Assembly (NCBI GenBank): GCA_020091685.1
Contig: CM034603.1
Span: 8,538,683 to 8,602,682 of the forward strand
Length of the DNA: 64,000 bases
Direction: 5' to 3'
DNA from: Lutjanus erythropterus
Lineage: Eukaryota > Chordata > Actinopteri > Lutjaniformes > Lutjanidae
How positions within the stretch are numbered: position 1 is the first letter of the stretch; every line of letters begins with the position of its first letter. The notes beneath the pieces were generated by a model. It made no database searches. It was not told where the DNA came from and saw nothing but the letters and a program-made list of their open reading frames with translations. Of the stretch, positions 22,047-35,760 are shown one piece after another. The position numbers were made by a program, and so were the translations under genes.

Positions 22047-23654
22047 CAGTGATAGAAAGTAACTATTGATATTCACTCAGGTGTTTGTACTTTACTTGAG
22101 TATTTCCATTGCTACTTTGTACTAGCCAGAATTGTACTTTTTAACCACTACATTTATTTTACAACTTTAGTCACTTGTTTTAAAATTACAAAATCTGAAT
22201 TCCAAAAAAGTTGGGATGCTGTGTAGATAAAAAACAGAATGCAATGATTTGCAAATACGTTTTGACTAGTATTCAATTGAATACAATGCGAAACTAGATA
22301 TATCATGTTTAAATTCATGAATTTTTTTTCCTGAAAATATAAACTTATTCTGAACTTGATGCCTGCAACACATTTCCAAAAAGTTTGGACAAAAGCAACA
22401 AAAGACTTGGAAAGTTGTTGAAAGCTCAAAAAACAAAAAACAAAAAAACAAAACTCCTGTTTGGACCGTTTGAACATTTGACAGTATCGTGACTGGGTAT
22501 GAAAAGGGCATCCTTGCCAAGCTCCATCATTTACAACGGCATTTCAAGTCAATGCAGAACAAAGGTAAGAAATTTCAAGGAAACTGGGAATTTCAGCATC
22601 GACAGTCCATAAAGTCATTAAGATTCAGAGGAAAGCTCTGCACGTTGGGGACTATCCAGACTGTTACCAGTACTAACTTAAAAAGCCAGCATCTCTGATG
22701 GTATGGTAGTGTGTTAGTGCCCATGGCATCATGGGTAACTGTCACATCTGTGAAGGCCCCATTAATGCTGAAAGGTACATACAGGTTTTGGAGCAACATG
22801 TGCTGCCATCCAGACATAATGTCTTTTTCAGGGACGTCCCTGCTTGTTTCAGCAAGACAGTGGAAAGACACATTCTGTCTGTGTTACAGCAGCGTGGCTT
22901 CATAGTAAAAGAGTTCAGGTACCAGACTGACCTGTCCAGACCTGTATCCTTTTGAAAATGTGTCATGCATTATGAATCACAAAATACAACAACACAGACC
23001 CTGGACTGTTGAGCACCTGAAATCATATATCAAGCAAGAATGAGAAATAATTTCACTGTGTCCCAGTGTCCTCACCTCCCAAACAGAAAAGGTGATGTAA
23101 CACGGTGGTAAACATGGCCCTGTCCCACCTTTTTCAAACATGTTGCAGGCATCAAATTCAGAATGAGTGTATATTTACAAAAAACAAAGTTCAAATCCTT
23201 TTGAATATTAAATATCTTGTCTTTGTACTGTATTCAGTTGAATATTGGTCAAATGTTTTGCAAATAATTTCATTCTGTCTTTGATTTACATTTTTCACAA
23301 TGTCCCAATATTTTTGGAAATGGAGTTTTGTTAGTCAACTCTTACAACATGATGTACTATCACAGATTAATCTACCCAGCAGTATATAAAGTAGCTGACA
23401 TTAGCTCTACCTTTACCAGCTGCAACATGAAAGAGATAAACACATTAATCCATAACTAATTATATTCCAGTAATATAATACATTATTCTGAAATGGGCCA
23501 CTCTGTCTAGTGAGTACTTTTACTTTTGGTACTTTTAGTACATTTTAATGCTAATACTTTTATATTTTTACTTTAAATACAAAACCTTTACTTGTAACAG
23601 TGTTTTTACACTGTGGTAAGTAAGTAAAAGCTCTGAGTACTTCCTCCAGCACTG
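22047..23654. mobile_element. older inverted-repeat element split by a Tc1-like insertion
   Basis: The left flank (22047-22186) starts CAGTGATAGAAAGTAAC and runs through TTTGTACTTTACTTGAGTA. The right flank (23334-23654) ends with AGTACTTCCTCCAGCACTG, an imperfect inverse of the start. Both sides carry ACTTTTACTT/AAGTAAAAG words of a well-known teleost repeat. Removing the 1143-bp inner element and one TA leaves about 463 bp of continuous repeat. No clear flanking duplication found. Confidence 0.7.
22189..23331 (+). mobile_element. Tc1/mariner-like element with ~200-bp inverted repeats
   Basis: A 1143-bp element from ACAAAATCTGAATTCC to GGAAATGGAGTTTTGT, flanked by TA (22187-22188 and 23332-23333). 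Its ends form inverted repeats of about 200 bp, with shared words TTTCCAAAAA, TTTGCAAA, TATTCAA.TGAATA, and TTCTGAA(T/C)TTGATGCCTGC. The centre retains a damaged transposase fragment: an ICEGPINAERYIQVLEQHV segment at about 22750-22805, followed in another frame by a QQDSGKTHS stretch resembling the QQDN-x-H motif of Tc1 DDE transposases. The N-terminal part of the transposase is largely deleted. Non-autonomous and frameshifted. Confidence 0.85.
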
Positions 23655-24359
23655 GCTACAGGTAAAGAGAAGTGGTTCTGGAATGCTGGAGCAAACTGTT
23701 GAGACCTCTCTGTGTTGTGGGTCTAATTTTATAAAACACCAGCGGATAACGTGGTAGAAAAAACGTGAGCTTGTAAATTGCAAAGACATCGCCTCACCCT
23801 CCCCTTCCTAGCGTGTTGAAGACCTTACAATGTGCACAAACATGTAAGCACTATGCACAGCCAGTATTTGGTTTGTCTATTCCGGGCTACTGTAGAAACA
23901 TGGCATTGCAACAAGGTGGACTCAACAGAAGACAGCCAGTGTCCTCTGTAGATATAAACAGCTCATTCTAAGATAACAATAAAGCGAAGATTCTTATTTT
24001 CAGGTGTATAATACACTAATGAAAACATTCTCATATTGCATTTCACACATTGACCTTTAAATAAAGTCATTGTATTTTTAACATCCCATGTCTTGCCTTA
24101 AAGCAGTAGCAGGTATTAATGGACTACATATGAATACATAGTTTGTGTGCATTTGAAAAACTCTGCCTCTAGTGACTCCTGGTAATATAAAATATGATAC
24201 TGCTAGATTTTCAACAGGAAGGGTCAAAATTATTCCACAAAGCAATTTTATTTTACAGACTATACAAGTGTAGAATTTTACAAATAAAATTGTATTATTT
24301 TTTAGATAGGTTGGTACAATCGGCCGATGTGTGAAGACAAGACCAGCAGTGTATGTCTG

Positions 24360-24360
<1 letters not shown>
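23655..24360. other. intergenic sequence, no gene seen
   Basis: Unique-looking, moderately AT-rich sequence without recognised coding, RNA or repeat features. Confidence 0.5.
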
Positions 24361-24604
<244 letters not shown>

Positions 24605-25189
24605 CCAATCAATATGACAGTACTGTCCCTGCCCTGTCTTCCTTCCTGCTTCTCCCATAGACACTCATATGTACAATACGTTCACAATGCACATGCATAG
24701 ACTCATAAATACACACTCACAAGTTCACACACAGTTTGACACAAACTGCATATTGATTCAATCACTGACTTACTCTGAGCGGATGAGGACAATAATATTG
24801 GCTAGTTCAACCAGACTCTGTGTGTGTGTCTGTGTGTATGTGTGTGTGTGTTTAGTTCAGGGTTGGGTGCCAGAGGTACCAAGAAATCTATCCAAGAGGC
24901 GCCTGCAGAAAGAGGCAGGAAATTGAACCAGTTGACAGAAGAACCCCCTCAAGGCTGGTTCAGAGTCATTAGGGCCATTTAGCCCAACCAGCTCCACCCA
25001 AACCACGAGATGAGTCCCCGTGGTGTCTGTCCTTTTCTCATTCTGCTGTATGAGTGTGCTGATCTAAAAATTATCATTATGTTGAAGAAGTATAGAAAAT
25101 GTGGATATTGGAATTGTGCAACAAATTGCAATGAAATGAAGCAGACATGTCCTCTGTGAAACACCAAATAAAATGGTTGCTGGGCCCCA

Positions 25190-26400
25190 TGTCCAACCCT
25201 GCTGCCAAAAAGTTGGGACAGGAGCATGTTTACCACTGTTTTACATCACCTTTTCTTTTAACAACACTCAATATGTGTTTGGAAACTGAGGGCACCATTG
25301 TTGAAGTTTTGAAAGTGAAACTCTTTCTTAGTTTTGCTTGATATAAGACTTCAGGTGCTCAACAGTCCATGTCTCTGTTGATGTGTTTTGTGCTTCATAA
25401 TTCATCACACATCCTCAATGGGAGACAGGTCTGGACTGCAGGCAGGTCAGTCTGGTACCTGAACTCTTTTACTATGAAACCACACTATTGTAGCATGTGC
25501 AGAACGTGTCCTGGCATTGTCTCGCTGAAATAAGCAGGGACGTCTCTGAAAAAGACGTCTTCAGGATGGCAGCATATGTTGCTCCAAAGCCTGTATGAAC
25601 TTTCAGCATTAATGAGGCCCTCAGAGGCCTTCCTCTTAGCCATGTCATGGACACTAACGCACCACCATACGTCACAGCTGCTGACTTTTGCACTTTGAGT
25701 GGGTGACAACGTGGATGGTCTTCTTCCTCAATAACTCAGAGAACATGATGTCTCTGATTTCCAGTATCTGAAATGTGGACTCCTCACACTGGAGCACACG
25801 TTACAACTTTACGTCAGTCCATCTCACATGAGCAGAGAAATTGGCGGCGTGTCTGGATGATGTTGATATATGACTTTCACTTTGCATGGCAGAGTCTTAA
25901 TTTTTTTAGATGTAGTGACGAACTGTGTTCACTGACAATGTAGTCTGCCCATGTAGTTATAACCTTTATAAAATCATGTTGGTTTTTAATGCGGTGCTGC
26001 CTGAGTGATTGAAGGTCTGCCCTTCATGTGAGGAGATTTCTCTGGATTCTCTGGAATTTTTAACAATGTTATGGACTCAGATGGTGGAACCCTTAAATTC
26101 CTTGAAAGTGTATGTTGGAAAACACTTGTCTCTAACTATTGGACCACACAGTTTTTCACAAAGTACTGATGACTGAGCCTTTCAAGGATGCCTCTTTAAT
26201 ACCCAGTCAGATAGTATTACCTGTTATCAATCCTGTTTTCCCAGTCTTTTGTTGTCCCTGTCCTAACTTTTTTGGAATGTTTTCCAGGTATCAAATCCAG
26301 AGTGAGTGTATATTAACAAAAAAATAACAAACTTAGTTTGAATATTCAGTGTATGAGCATAGATCAGTATCTTTGTAGGTAACTCAGGTTGATTTGTAAT
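25190..26400 (-). mobile_element. Tc1/mariner-like transposon relic, minus strand
   Basis: This is the longest copy of the same Tc1-like family, in reverse orientation. AAAAAGTTGGGACAGGAGCA at 25207 and CCTAACTTTTTTGGAATG at 26262, followed by TTCCAGGTATCAAATCC, mark the inner ends of its inverted repeats. Between them the minus strand carries degenerate transposase sequence, including the part deleted in the 22.2-23.3 kb copy (the region 25700-26180). Stops and frameshifts throughout. The outermost ends are too diverged to place to the base. Confidence 0.7.
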
Positions 26401-27070
26401 CTCAGTAATAACTTGCAGTATTTCAGTGTTCTCAACTATGTAAATAGAACCTGTCCTCTTGTAGTGACATGAAGTGTCCACCAGGTGGCAGTTTTTGATA
26501 GCAAACACCCTCCCATCTTGTCAAACAAGACTCTGTAGGTGCTCTTTACCATCACATTTAATGAAAGATGTAATTTTTTTAAATTAAAATCTGTTGTTTT
26601 TTTTACTACTTTATCTTGAACAGAATAGCAAGACGTGTGCAGAATCACCAAAAGGACAATTCAAGATCAGAGCAGACCATTTGATAATCTGTTGCAAACC
26701 TGTAACAGGTGTAACATGTAGGTGAGTCACTCACTAACCAGCAAAAACATAAAGGACATATGAACCATAAGCAACAAATTTTACCCCAGTATGAAAACAA
26801 ACATAAAGAGACACTGAGTATTTGAAGCTATATTACATTAGCACACTGTGAGAACATTTCAAACATGAATGAAACAGTGGTATTTACATCGGCTACACTA
26901 AAGCTCGCCTTAATTAAAGTAGGAACACTAGAGTTCAACATGTGACTGAGGACAGAGCGAGCTGAGAGAAAAGATGAAGAGCGAGGTCATCTCATCTGTT
27001 TCATCTCCTCCTGTCCCCTTCACCACTCCTCCTTTCATCTTGGCAAGCCCCCCAGGGGAGAACACTGGCC

Positions 27071-27073
<3 letters not shown>

Positions 27074-27118
<45 letters not shown>

Positions 27119-27233
27119 TTTTGGGTTGGGGTGGGGGGCTTGGGGTCTTGCCACAGGATCCCCGTATCTTGAAAGGGGGAGATGACAACATGAGATAATG
27201 CTGAAAGGACTAACAGGGGTGTGTGGAACATGA

Positions 27234-27285
<52 letters not shown>
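27074..27285. repeat. two (GT)n microsatellites
   Basis: GT runs at 27074-27117 and 27237-27285, both on the + strand, separated by G-rich sequence (GGGTTGGGGTGGGGGGCTTG at 27123-27142), which could form a G-quadruplex (inference). Confidence 0.93.
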
Positions 27286-27286
<1 letters not shown>

Positions 27287-27959
27287 GTGGGGCTCATTCC
27301 CTCCCCAAACCCCCCAGAAAACCTATGACAGCCTACCTGTTAATTTTTACCCTCTCATTGTAGAACATACACTGCTCTCTTTCTATTTTACAGTCCCTCC
27401 AGGATGTTGCTTGCTTTTTTCAGATCGTTCTGGCCTACAATGCCTGATTTCACAGCAGCTTTTCTAGACATTGTGATGCATATTGCAGTGTTTTTAGGTG
27501 GGAAAAGTCAGTGAAAATTGCAAAAAAAAAAAAAATATTGTACATTTATTTTGTATAAATATATGTATAGCAAATATTTATATATTCTAGGGAGAATAAA
27601 ACCACAATCCATTCTGAGTGTTCTAAGTAACTTTACCAATAAAATCTCACGATTACTAAAATTTGAACAAGATATGCTTTGTTTGTAAATGTCCACCTGG
27701 GGAGTCTTCTACAAAGAAGTAAAATCTTTTGAGTTCACATGCGAGCCCAAGCACAAAATTAGGCTATAAAATATAGAAGTGCATAGTGCATTGATAAATA
27801 TCAATAACATCAGCAAATCTTGTGTTCTTCTCAGTACCCATGACAGAAAAAATAAGGAATAATAAACACTGAGTCAGTTCATGTGTAATGTACATGTATG
27901 ATGTTTGTTTGTTTATCTGTGAATATAATGCAAGCAGGATTTACATTTAAATAATAAAT

Positions 27960-28127
27960 GGAGATGGGATTCTGTGTCTTGCTCAGGAACACTTCATTAA
28001 GCATTTCTTATGTGATCAATAAAGTTAGATGTATCTTATCTCGTGCGGATTGAAGGAGCCAGGGATCAAACCACCGATCATCTGATTAGTGGACAACCAC
28101 CTCTACTTCCCGAGTCACAGTCGCCCC
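27960..28127 (-). mobile_element. tRNA-derived SINE, minus strand
   Basis: Read on the minus strand, it starts with a tRNA-like head. A degenerate box A (TGACTCGGGAAG, 28117-28106) is followed by GTTGTCCACTAATCAGATGA and box B GGTTTGATCCC (28072-28062), then CTGGCTCCTTC and the body word TTCCTGAGCAAGACACAGAA. This is the layout of a common teleost SINE. About 45 bp of extra sequence interrupt the body around 28000-28045. The Pol III boxes are partly decayed, so activity is unlikely. Confidence 0.75.
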
Positions 28128-28536
28128 TTAAATGTTTGACTGTTGTCAACGTGTCAAAAATACATTGCAGCTCCTTACATGCACAGGTTTGAGATGACTC
28201 AACTGCAGATGACACTCTTTATTGTCACTGACATGATTACTTGATGGATATGTTTCATGTGGCGCGTGCAAAGCAAAACTCACATCCTGCTTCTGTGTCA
28301 AACAGAAGCAAGACATGACCAGTGTTCACCTGCTGATCCTGATCTACTATCCACATCTTAATCCCAACCGTGTGGTGAGAACACAAGACAAACTGTTGAC
28401 ATATTAGGAGGGGTGACAGATAGGAAAACATTGCATTATGTGGGTCAGTTGGATTCCATGCTAATCTAAAGCTTGTTAGTGTGGTTAATTTTATAGCTTG
28501 GCACACAACCTCGTTTCATGAGCATTCATTTCTCAG

Positions 28537-28865
28537 AAGGGCTGCAACTGATAATTATTTTCTTAATTAATCTGTTCATACTTGTTTGGTCTATGAATGC
28601 CAGAGAGCGGTGAGAATTGTTGGTCAGTATTTTCTACTGCACAGGAGGACGTCCTCAAATGTCTTGTTTGCCCTCAAACCTAAGATATTCAGCTTACTGT
28701 CATAAAGGAGTAAAGAAACCAGGAAATACGAACATTTAAGAAGCTGAAATCAGAGAATTTTGACTTTGTTTCGTAAAAAAAAAGGTCAAACCAATTAATC
28801 AATTATCAGTATGGGTGGTGATTTATTTTATAATTGATTTGTAATTGATTAATCATTGCAGCTTA
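28537..28865 (+). mobile_element. hAT-type MITE (GGGCTGCAAC family)
   Basis: About 329 bp. It begins AAGGGCTGCAACTGATAATT and ends GATTAATCATTGCAGCTT, an imperfect inverted pair. Internal words GTTTGGTCTATGAATG, CCTCAAATGTCTTGTTTG and AGAAGCTGAAATCAGAGAAT belong to a very common teleost MITE. No clear 8-bp duplication remains. Related fragments occur in reverse at 56040-56330. Confidence 0.75.
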
Positions 28866-31800
28866 ATTCCACTTCTGACCAAAAAGGTCATAAAAGTTAG
28901 ACTCTAATGCAAATCCCCTCGTGGCTGTTACAACAACTGCTAGTACATCAGTTTTGCTGCTTATTTTTCTTTTCATGAGATCATAAAAAGTAGTTAGAGG
29001 ACAAAAACAGTTGGAACAGATACATAGATATACAGATATAACAGCATATTAGTAATATTTAATATCTTTCTAGCTCCATGCACACTTTTCTGTCTGAACT
29101 AGACTTTAATATCACCCATATTTTGCAATCTAAACACTTGTCATGTTAAAGTTGACTGTAAGCGTTACACAATAGGTACCAGCAGACCTGTTTGAAGGCC
29201 CAGCTAATCTTTCCAAAGCCTGACTGTAAAGTAATGATAGGTTTTGTTTGCCTGCTGCTTTCTGTAATCCCCAAAGAGCTCAAGCAAAGATCAACAAGAG
29301 GTGATAGACAACACACACCAGTGGTTCCTGGTTGTGGTCCTATTTGGATATTTGCCACTTCTGATGTTTGAGGCTGAGAGATGGAAGCTGCACTTCTTAA
29401 AATGCTAAAAAAGTATAAGAGTAAGATAAATGCAGGCATGACTGAAATGAGTTTAGTATAACTGAAGGCCCAAAAAAGCCGGTAAGTTTATCTCATTCAC
29501 AGGAAGTTGGTACCAGCAGAAAATAAATCTAAAACACAGCACATAGTACATACTGCAGCTGCCCTTATAAAGTACATACTGGGAACATATTGCCCCGTCT
29601 TAACATTTTGTCTTGAACTTTGACCCTCTTGCTAATTTGAAGTAAAAAGTAAAGGAATGTGATCTGGAACGCAGCTTTGCACTTGAATGCGTTGTCATCT
29701 GTCAGTGAGCTGTCACCTGTCTGCACTCTTGGCAGCTCAGTCGATGTGACGTACCTTCCACAGTCCATACTAGCATACTAAAATAGTATGATCATATGGG
29801 TATTGGAACGCACCCCGTGTCTTTCACAGATTCTTGTTGTTGATCTTGCTTTTATTCTGACTTTATAAAAATGGAACAGGGCTTTAGTCAGGATTACATA
29901 AGGCAAATACAAAACAAGTCCAAGCCCAAGCAGTTCTGAAAGTGACTCAAGACCAAGCCCAAATGAGCATCATGACGGAGATAGAAAAAACAAAACAAAA
30001 CAAAATTCAGAATCATTCATACTGTTGTATTATGGAGATTACAGTTCTGGGGCAACCCAATAACTAGAAATAAGAGAAACAATCACTACAGTCATGTTAC
30101 TATTACAAAAAATATAGGCTTATATTTAGCGGCCCTCACCTAATAATTTTTTAATTTATGCAGGTGTGATCTATAAATCTCAAATTAACTTCAATTTCTC
30201 AGCACTTACATACACAATGCAGCACAAATGCAGGCTGAGTCAGGAACAGACATGGATTAAAAGAGAGAGGCAAACTTTTGGAAGACAAGATCACAGCGAT
30301 GGTGGAGGAGACTGACATCAGCCAACACATATTATCTGGAAGATTTTATAGTGGGTTGAAAAGCAAAGCCAGACATGTATCTTGGGTGTTTTAGTTGATT
30401 AATTCCTCTCGCACTGGTCATAAAGCTAGAGCAAAGTTCACCACGGGCTTGAGCGGATATGTGTCTGCAATTCTGCAAAAGTCATACTTGGTTCAAAATT
30501 GATTATAAGTCAGTTTTATAAATGAGACTGCTCTGTAGGGTGATATTCATCCTTGTAGGAAGAGGATGTTGCAAACCTTGATCCGGGATATCCTTCAGTG
30601 AACTTCTGTCTGAACAATCAAATCAACTCATGATAGACAGCTGTTCATCCCACCCCCTCAGAGCCCCCTCCTACCTCATTGTGGATCATCCCTCAGTTCT
30701 CACATGCTAACACTTCTAACTAACAGCCTGTATTACGCTTCATAATCCTGTGATTAAAACAACAGTTTGTCAAAGGGGAAGAGTCCTCTGTGGCTGTTAT
30801 TGTTGTTAAGATTTTTACAAGCAAACAAGCAAACTTCTCGTTCATACTCAGGCAAACGGTGGAACAATGCTTGGTTAGTGGAGGCTTAGCACAGACAGGG
30901 TCTGTAGTCCTGTTGTTTTAGCATTTGCACACATGCAGGCACACACACCCTTTCACACACAGAGGCCTGTTGACTGTTTAACGAGGATCAGAGTAGCGTG
31001 CATCGTGGATCAATAGAAATACTGAAACACTTTGCAATAAGAAAATTGGAAGTTTCTATAAGCAGCAAGCAAATTTAACTCCACCACCATATTTCACAGG
31101 AAGTTCATGGTACACTTGGCTTGGAGCTGTTGGGATTTCATGTGCCACTAATTAACTTAAATTTCATTGACTGAGTTTAACTTTTGTTTTTTGATGAAGC
31201 TGGTTTTTGGACCATTTGATGACCCATTTATTTAGGCTTGTAAAGGTCACAGACACACACATGACCTTTTTAAGTGGTTAGGTGTGTTCACAGTCAAGTG
31301 TTTGTGCAGGCTGACTGCTGTTTGCTCACTGTGATGTAGAATAAGCTCAGTGTAACTGACGGGATTTTGCACATTCATCATTAAAGTGTACAGAGCAACT
31401 GCAGGCATTAGCCTGTATTTTTGTATCAGAACGTAATGCAGTCATATTTTTGGAATATTAACAGCTGTGTGTTGGTGCTGCTTTACAAAAGTCTCTTTCT
31501 CTCTTTGGTGTTGTTTTCTTTTGACCTCTCAATCAATTTCCTGTCAGTTTTAAGAACAAAGGAGATGTGTCAGCTTTGTTTATAGCATCTGTTTTCAGAA
31601 TACCTGGCAGGCTGTGAATGCAACCTGTGTTGTGGAGGGATCCTACAGGACCAGCTCATCTTAACAAGAGGAAAGACAAAAACATTTTGTGTGCATGTCT
31701 TGCTTGACACGTGTTCATTAGCCTACTCTCATTGTTATAAATGAAGTACACAAAATTATAGAAAAGCCTTTGTGTATAACATTCTAAAGTACAGCAAACT

Positions 31801-34800
31801 ACATCCTCTATGATGACCTGTTGAATCAATGTCAAAGAGTTTTAAAAGCCCCAGTTATAAGGTTTTATTGACGGATATTTATTTATTTGGAGTTTAGACA
31901 AAAAATGTCAAAAAAAAAAAAAAAGGAAAAAAATATATAACTAAAAGAGTGCAGATCACTGTCAGGCAACAGATGGTGAAGCACCTACTGCAATGCCACC
32001 ACAACTTCCAGATGCAAACAGTGGAGATTTACAAAGATTTGAATTAAGTTTATTGTACAGTTTAGTATAGCATAGATGTATGCACCTTAAATAAAACTGA
32101 GACTTTACATACGTACAATAGTGTGATGATATTGTAACCAGGTATCCCACAAACAAGACAAAAAGTCAAAACTTCTCAATTTAAACATTATTTATTTGTA
32201 ACATTTTGTTTTTTTTATATAGATTATTACAAGCAACCATTCAGTTTTACAGCAATGTAAAAGTTATAGAAATGTATCTTTACACTTGATTTTGCCTACT
32301 GATTGATCAGGTCCTGCATGTTCCACTGGATGTTGTGTCTATTCAGAAGGTTAATGTTTTGGCATAGAGATGATTAGATTGCCCCCAGCAGTGAAACTAA
32401 CAAAAAAGGGGTTTATTTAATTTGTATTGTGCTTAACTTCAGTGGATGATAACATATAACATATAAAATGCGTCCCTGGGGGCCTGATGTGGCTGGATGC
32501 TAAAGGTTTCATGAGACCCACAAGGCCATCATGGAAAAAACAAAAATTCAAAATCTGGCAAAGATACACAATAGCATTTTGCTTACCATTAAACCATTAA
32601 CAGACCTTTATTTTGAAAGGTGTCAGTGCAGTGTTCATTGGTAATAATGAACTGTATGTTTTATATTAAAGTGTAACTTTATTCACTCAGTGCTGTACAT
32701 CCATGTTGTTTATGTTTTTCATCTTCTACTTTTGCTGTTACTATCATTGCAGCCTGTATACAGCACGCATGATACACTGTAAAACATCAAGTTTTGGACA
32801 TTGCAGATATTAGCCCGCATCACATGGCAGTTCAGCAAGGGAAAAATTGCCCACCCCTGATATATAAGATATATAATTAATCTGCTTCTGGTTTTGGATG
32901 AAATTCATGTTTCTTTGGATGCGGTTTTTGAGCCAAGACAAAGGCCAAAATGTGACCTGTTGTTTTTTTTAGCCTAGCAGCTGTTGATGACTTGCCAAAG
33001 CACTCAGTATAAAACAGAGCAGTCAATAAAATTGTTTTTTTGATGGTTTTTCAAAAATCAATGAGAGGTCCTTCAGCATGCAATCATAAATTTAGACAAA
33101 TAATATTAGGCTGGTGGGTCCAGTAGTCTGTGAGATTAGCTGTGGACACAGACGGTAGCTGGTCCCTCACACGTGACCTCTTGAATGATCCTGACAGAGA
33201 TGAAAATGCAAAAGCATTCTGTTGGATTACACGCATGGACTCTTTTTATTTGACAATTTAGTATTATATTGTTAGCGGTTTGGTCCCACATCTGGTCACA
33301 TTTTGTACATCTGAAGTGCACACACATGCTGCCTTCAGTTACAACAGGAAAAAACAAGAAAACAATGCAGATACTCATTGGTGAGACAACTGCAAAAACC
33401 CGTGAAACGAAAGCAACTGAAAATAAGTACAAGGAAGTGTGTGTGTAGGTGTGTGAATGTATGTGTGTGTGTGTGTGTGGTGGGGAGGTGTTGTTCCCAG
33501 AGAGGGGGGTGAAATGAGGGATGAATGAGAAGGTCAGAGGAGAGCCGTCTGTCTATATGTGTTGTGTAGCTGAATAGATGAGAGCCAGTGTGGCCTCAGG
33601 CTGTACCTGACAGGCTGGCTCGCTGCCTACCTGCACATCATTCTTTGGCTGACTGTACTCACCTGTTCAAATACATCCCTGAACAGAGGGGAGGAGGGGG
33701 AGGCGAAGGCTGGTTTTGAAAGTTACAGATCACCTCGTATTGTGTTGATCGAACTTGTTCCATGCTCTCGCCTTCAGTCCAACGTTTGCGCTGTCCTCAC
33801 ATACCCTAGATTTCTCAGTATTTGCGGTGGTCTTGTTAAGTTAGATGCTTATTTTCAGCTGTTTATGACCTCTTTCTATTGATCTAAGGTAACAATGGTT
33901 AAAATGTAGTCATTTCCTACTGTACAAAAATTTTAGGTTGATTTCTAGCCAGAAAAGGAGGATAAATGGTCGAGGCAAGCAACAGAAAGAATGCTGTGTG
34001 TGTGCCATATTCAACTGGACTTTTTATAGTAATTGAAATATATCTATTGAAGTAAAAAGCAGTTTCAGCAGAGGAGAGTGAATATGGTCCCCATTTTTAA
34101 AAAATAAACAGATCTTACTCACAAGTGTTGTCTGTGTAGCCAACGCCTGATGGAGCTTATTCCTCTGTGTTGTAGACAGTGTTATACAAGCTCATACTAC
34201 ACAATACCTGGCTCAAAATCAGTTCGCACAGATTAAAACCAGTTCACAGTCACAGTTCACAAATTTGAACTTTGAAAGAAGTTCCAAAAATGTGCTAGTT
34301 CACGTTAGTTTCCTATGAAAAATTCTGACTTTCCAGATCATATGAATACACCAAAATGGATGAGAACTGCAAGAAGATAAAGAAAGAGACGAGAGGCTCT
34401 ATCTCAGTTTCTTATTGTAACAGTCTGCAGTGTAGCCTAGGTCATACACTTCATGCTGCATGATCAAAAAATGGTTTTAGGCTATATCACATCAACATTT
34501 CTGTCCATATTGATTTTGCACATTCTCTCTCGCTCTGCATCCATTTTCTTTCCAGCTGATGATGTGAGCATCGTTCACTCTCTCAGGAGTGAATGATGAT
34601 CCCGATGATGAGCTAACTGATCAAGGCAGTTTGTGGTTGCTAATTACTATTGTTGTTACAGGAGTCTGGTGGCTTTGGAGAGAGTGATATAACAGCTTCA
34701 GTTCCCCATCAGAAAAGGTCTGATGACAAGGTTAAGCAGTGAAAATATTCCAAATACAGCCTACGCTTAAACTGATACTGACTTTTTTTAGGCCGCTAAA

Positions 34801-35290
34801 ATACATTTTGATACATTTTACTGCTTATCCTGTCCACAGTGCGTTTCTCAGCCTCCATGCCTATTACTCCTGTCTGCTTCTGCAAACTAGTGGTGATCTG
34901 ACCACCATCTACTGTATGAAATACACTGACTAACCCCACTAAGTAGGCAGACCAATGCCACCTAAAAAAAAATCCAACCTATCCCTTTAAAAATAAAAAG
35001 TCTTGATTGAGTTTTCCCTCCAGAGGAACCAGGAAACCAAAATTTCCCAATGTCAATACCAAGTAGTAAAACGGATCCTCTTTTGTCTTGTTGTTTGCTT
35101 TGTAAATGAACTATTCTTTATGGCTGTGGCTATGCAGATTAAACTGTGGCTTTCAATCAAACTTTAGACTGTGCATGAACAGACACGCATTCAAAGCACA
35201 GTTTTTTTTTCCACCTCAATCCTCTTAAAAACACAACGAATTCTATCAGTGATAAAACAAAGGGGAAACACCAACAGGTGCCCCTCTAAT
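28866..35290. other. gene-free intergenic block
   Basis: 6.4 kb of AT-rich sequence. No credible ORF, RNA gene or complete mobile element. It includes a poly(A) tract at about 31911-31924, a GT patch at 33461-33480, and AGTTCAC-rich repeat-like sequence near 34215-34310. The word CCTATCCCTTTAA at 34978-34990 may be a truncated end of the repeat family seen at 63437. Confidence 0.5.
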
Positions 35291-35299
35291 GTCTGCTCA

Positions 35300-35760
35300 G
35301 GTCCTAGAATACATATCCCTCTTTATTATCCTCCAAACATGGCATGAAAACGCAAAAATATATTCTCCCATCCTTCTTCACTTTCTGGTCCTCTCCTATC
35401 CATCTTCCCTCGGCTCTCTCCCTCCCCACTTCTCTGCCCCTGCGTAGAGGCACAGGGATTTTGATGTTGTCCCAGACAATGGACAATTTGGGTGATTTCC
35501 TGTGCGCCAGTGTCATATGATTTTGTCCCGAGGCAGTGCTGTTCCAGAGCCTTTTGTCTGGCTGGCCTGAGCCATGGAAGTCAGACTTCCCTCTTTCTCC
35601 CCTTCCCTTTTCATGTGGCCTGTGTGAATGAGCCGAGTCCGCAGCTATTGTGGCGTGATTTAGTGATTTATCCATTGGATCCAATGACTGAGAGTTTGAC
35701 ATGCAGTGTTAACTGTGTATCTGATACTACCAGCCAGGTCTTTCACAGGGATAGTCTCTC
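35300..35760. other. compositionally distinct island, possible conserved non-coding element
   Basis: The block is richer in G+C than its flanks, free of simple repeats after 35450, and flanked by AT-rich DNA. A 132-codon open frame exists on the minus strand (35304-35702) starting MSNSQSLDPMDKSLNHAT, but it has no recognisable domain, no splice context and no protein resemblance I can name. The even texture suggests a conserved regulatory element rather than a gene. This needs alignment to decide. Confidence 0.3.
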
